A model generated the notes under the pieces. The model had not been told where the DNA came from. It made no database searches and was given only the letters and a program-made list of their open reading frames with translations. Both the position numbers and the translations under genes were made by a program. From a bacterium (lineage in GTDB: Bacteria; Auribacterota; UBA3054; B51-G9): a stretch of DNA of 7,142 nucleotides. The stretch is taken from assembly GCA_029939815.1 (NCBI GenBank), contig JAOZSF010000096.1, positions 1-7,142 of the forward strand, given 5' to 3'. Positions 6,210-7,142 of the stretch are shown here, piece after piece (position 1 is the first letter of the stretch; each line of letters opens with the position of its first letter).

Positions 6210-7082
6210 ATGGATATATCAAAATGGCCAATGTGGCTTAGATTTACAAACGAATATTTTTTCGACTTTAACAAAGCGAATGTTTTAGTCGGACTGGCAA
6301 TATTCGGCGCTTTAATTTTATACTTTATCTACCACGCGAGAAAAGGGAAAAAATTGTTCGTTAGAAAAATCCCCGCTATCGATTCCGTTGAAGAAGCACT
6401 CGGTCGCGCAACTGAGCTTGGTAAATCTGTTCTTTATATTTCCGGTATCGGCGCTGAAGGTGATGTGCAGACCATTGCCGCGATGAATATTCTTGGAAAC
6501 ATCGCCGAACAGGTTGCTCATTACGACACAGATATTATTGTTCCGTGCTCAAATCCAATTGTTATGACTATCGAACAGGAACTTGTAAAACAGGCGTACA
6601 CACGTTCAGGCCGACCTGAAGATTACAAGGAAAGCAGCATTTTCTTTATAACCTCCCAACAATTTGCTTACGCCTCCGCGGTATGCGGAATCATGGCAAG
6701 AGAAAAAACCGCCGCCAATTTCCTCATGGGATCTTTCGCGGCTGAAGCTCTTCTGCTCGCTGAAACAGGGGCAAGCACCGGTGCAATTCAAATTGCCGGA
6801 ACAGCATCGCCGAGCCAAATCCCGTTTTTTATTGTTGCCTGCGATTATACTTTAATCGGTGAAGAATTATTTGCCGCCGGCGCTTATATGTCGAGAGAAC
6901 CTTTATTGCTCGGCAGTCTGAAAGGTCAGGACATCGCCAAATTCACGATTATTATTTTAATGATTATCGGCATTTGTCTGATTTCAATTGAAATATTTTT
7001 CCCCGGCTTTTCTATTGGTTCGTCAGGACCGCTCGGAACTTTTTTCCAAAAGATTTTTGATATTCACATGTTTACCACTTAA
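6210..7082 (+). CDS. DUF6754-type membrane protein of the GlmL cluster
   Basis: This 290-residue protein matches the DUF6754 family as I remember it; its function is unknown. One membrane helix lies at about 24-42 (VLVGLAIFGALILYFIY) and is followed by the basic stretch HARKGKKLFVRK, which should be cytoplasmic. A second helix lies at about 243-264 (FTIIILMIIGICLISIEIFF). Between them is a soluble alpha/beta domain of about 190 residues with conserved-looking blocks: GRATELGKSVLYISGIG (65-81), QTIAAMNILG (87-96), TDIIVPCSNPIVMT (107-120), FAAEALLLAETGASTGAIQI (176-195), GTASPSQIPFFIVACDYTLI (197-216) and EELFAAGAYMSREP (218-231). With the positive-inside rule this domain is predicted to face the cytoplasm, where GlmL and the KOW protein would be. 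No Shine-Dalgarno sequence precedes the ATG. A repeat-rich 239-bp spacer separates it from the KOW gene, so it may be transcribed or regulated separately. Confidence 0.88.
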   Translation: MDISKWPMWLRFTNEYFFDFNKANVLVGLAIFGALILYFIYHARKGKKLFVRKIPAIDSVEEALGRATELGKSVLYISGIGAEGDVQTIAAMNILGNIAEQVAHYDTDIIVPCSNPIVMTIEQELVKQAYTRSGRPEDYKESSIFFITSQQFAYASAVCGIMAREKTAANFLMGSFAAEALLLAETGASTGAIQIAGTASPSQIPFFIVACDYTLIGEELFAAGAYMSREPLLLGSLKGQDIAKFTIIILMIIGICLISIEIFFPGFSIGSSGPLGTFFQKIFDIHMFTT

Positions 7083-7142
7083 TTGTGGAATTGTAAAATT
7101 GTAAAATTGTAAAATTGTAAAATTGTAAAATTGTAAAATTGT
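7082..7142. repeat. 8-bp tandem repeat (ATTGTAAA) reaching the window end
   Basis: ATTGT recurs every 8 bp at 7082, 7090, 7098, 7106, 7114, 7122, 7130 and 7138. The first spacer is GGA and all later ones are AAA. The array begins on the last base of the DUF6754 stop codon and is cut by the right edge of the window, so its true length is unknown. The near-perfect copies suggest recent slippage expansion. Confidence 0.9.

Noticed and set aside
5742..6274. Minus-strand reading frames containing repeated NIPRRFAPPLSRG-like peptides
   Set aside because: They come from translating the 70-bp tandem duplication and the antisense of the KOW and DUF6754 genes. The repeated peptide follows the DNA repeat and shows no protein family.
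2503..7082. Glutamate mutase operon
   Set aside because: Only the GlmL-family gene is present. No neighbour shows the B12-binding DxHxxG motif of GlmS or the barrel sequence of GlmE.

Overview
The window comes from an AT-rich bacterial genome with two gene blocks facing away from each other. None of the starts examined has a clear Shine-Dalgarno sequence. One start follows a TAnnTTTG box, the -7 promoter type of Bacteroidota. The spacers hold palindromic elements, a 70-bp tandem duplication and short-period repeats. Together with a GlmL/KOW/DUF6754 gene set that I associate with uncultured lineages, this suggests a member of the FCB group (Ignavibacteriota- or Bacteroidota-like). The taxonomic call is inference; no rRNA or marker gene is present.

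Minus strand, 1-2048: a lipoprotein M48 zinc metallopeptidase (1242-2048) is followed, 93 bp on, by an exported TPR-repeat protein that runs off the left edge of the window. Both carry export signals, so this block probably acts in the cell envelope.

Plus strand, 2188-7082: four genes look like one conserved functional unit. They are a 102-aa protein with a hydrophobic segment (2188-2496), a 602-aa GlmL/MutL-type ASKHA ATPase (2503-4311), a 374-aa protein with an N-terminal barrel-sandwich-like region and a C-terminal KOW-like segment (4846-5970), and a DUF6754 membrane protein (6210-7082). GlmL was named from the glutamate mutase operon, but neither mutase subunit (GlmS, GlmE) is here. The partners instead suggest an uncharacterised membrane-associated assembly. 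This is the most promising candidate for an undescribed system in the window.

The unit has been broken up by accessory DNA. Between GlmL and the KOW gene lie an AT-only hairpin at the GlmL stop, an internally deleted ORF6N gene remnant (4349-4735) that ends inside a 55-bp nested palindromic element, and a 14-bp tandem repeat up to the next start codon. Between the KOW gene and DUF6754 lie two copies of a 70-bp unit flanked by heptamers, then a long two-part hairpin 24 bp before the DUF6754 start. After DUF6754 an 8-bp tandem repeat runs to the end of the window. I found no tRNA, rRNA, CRISPR array or complete insertion sequence.
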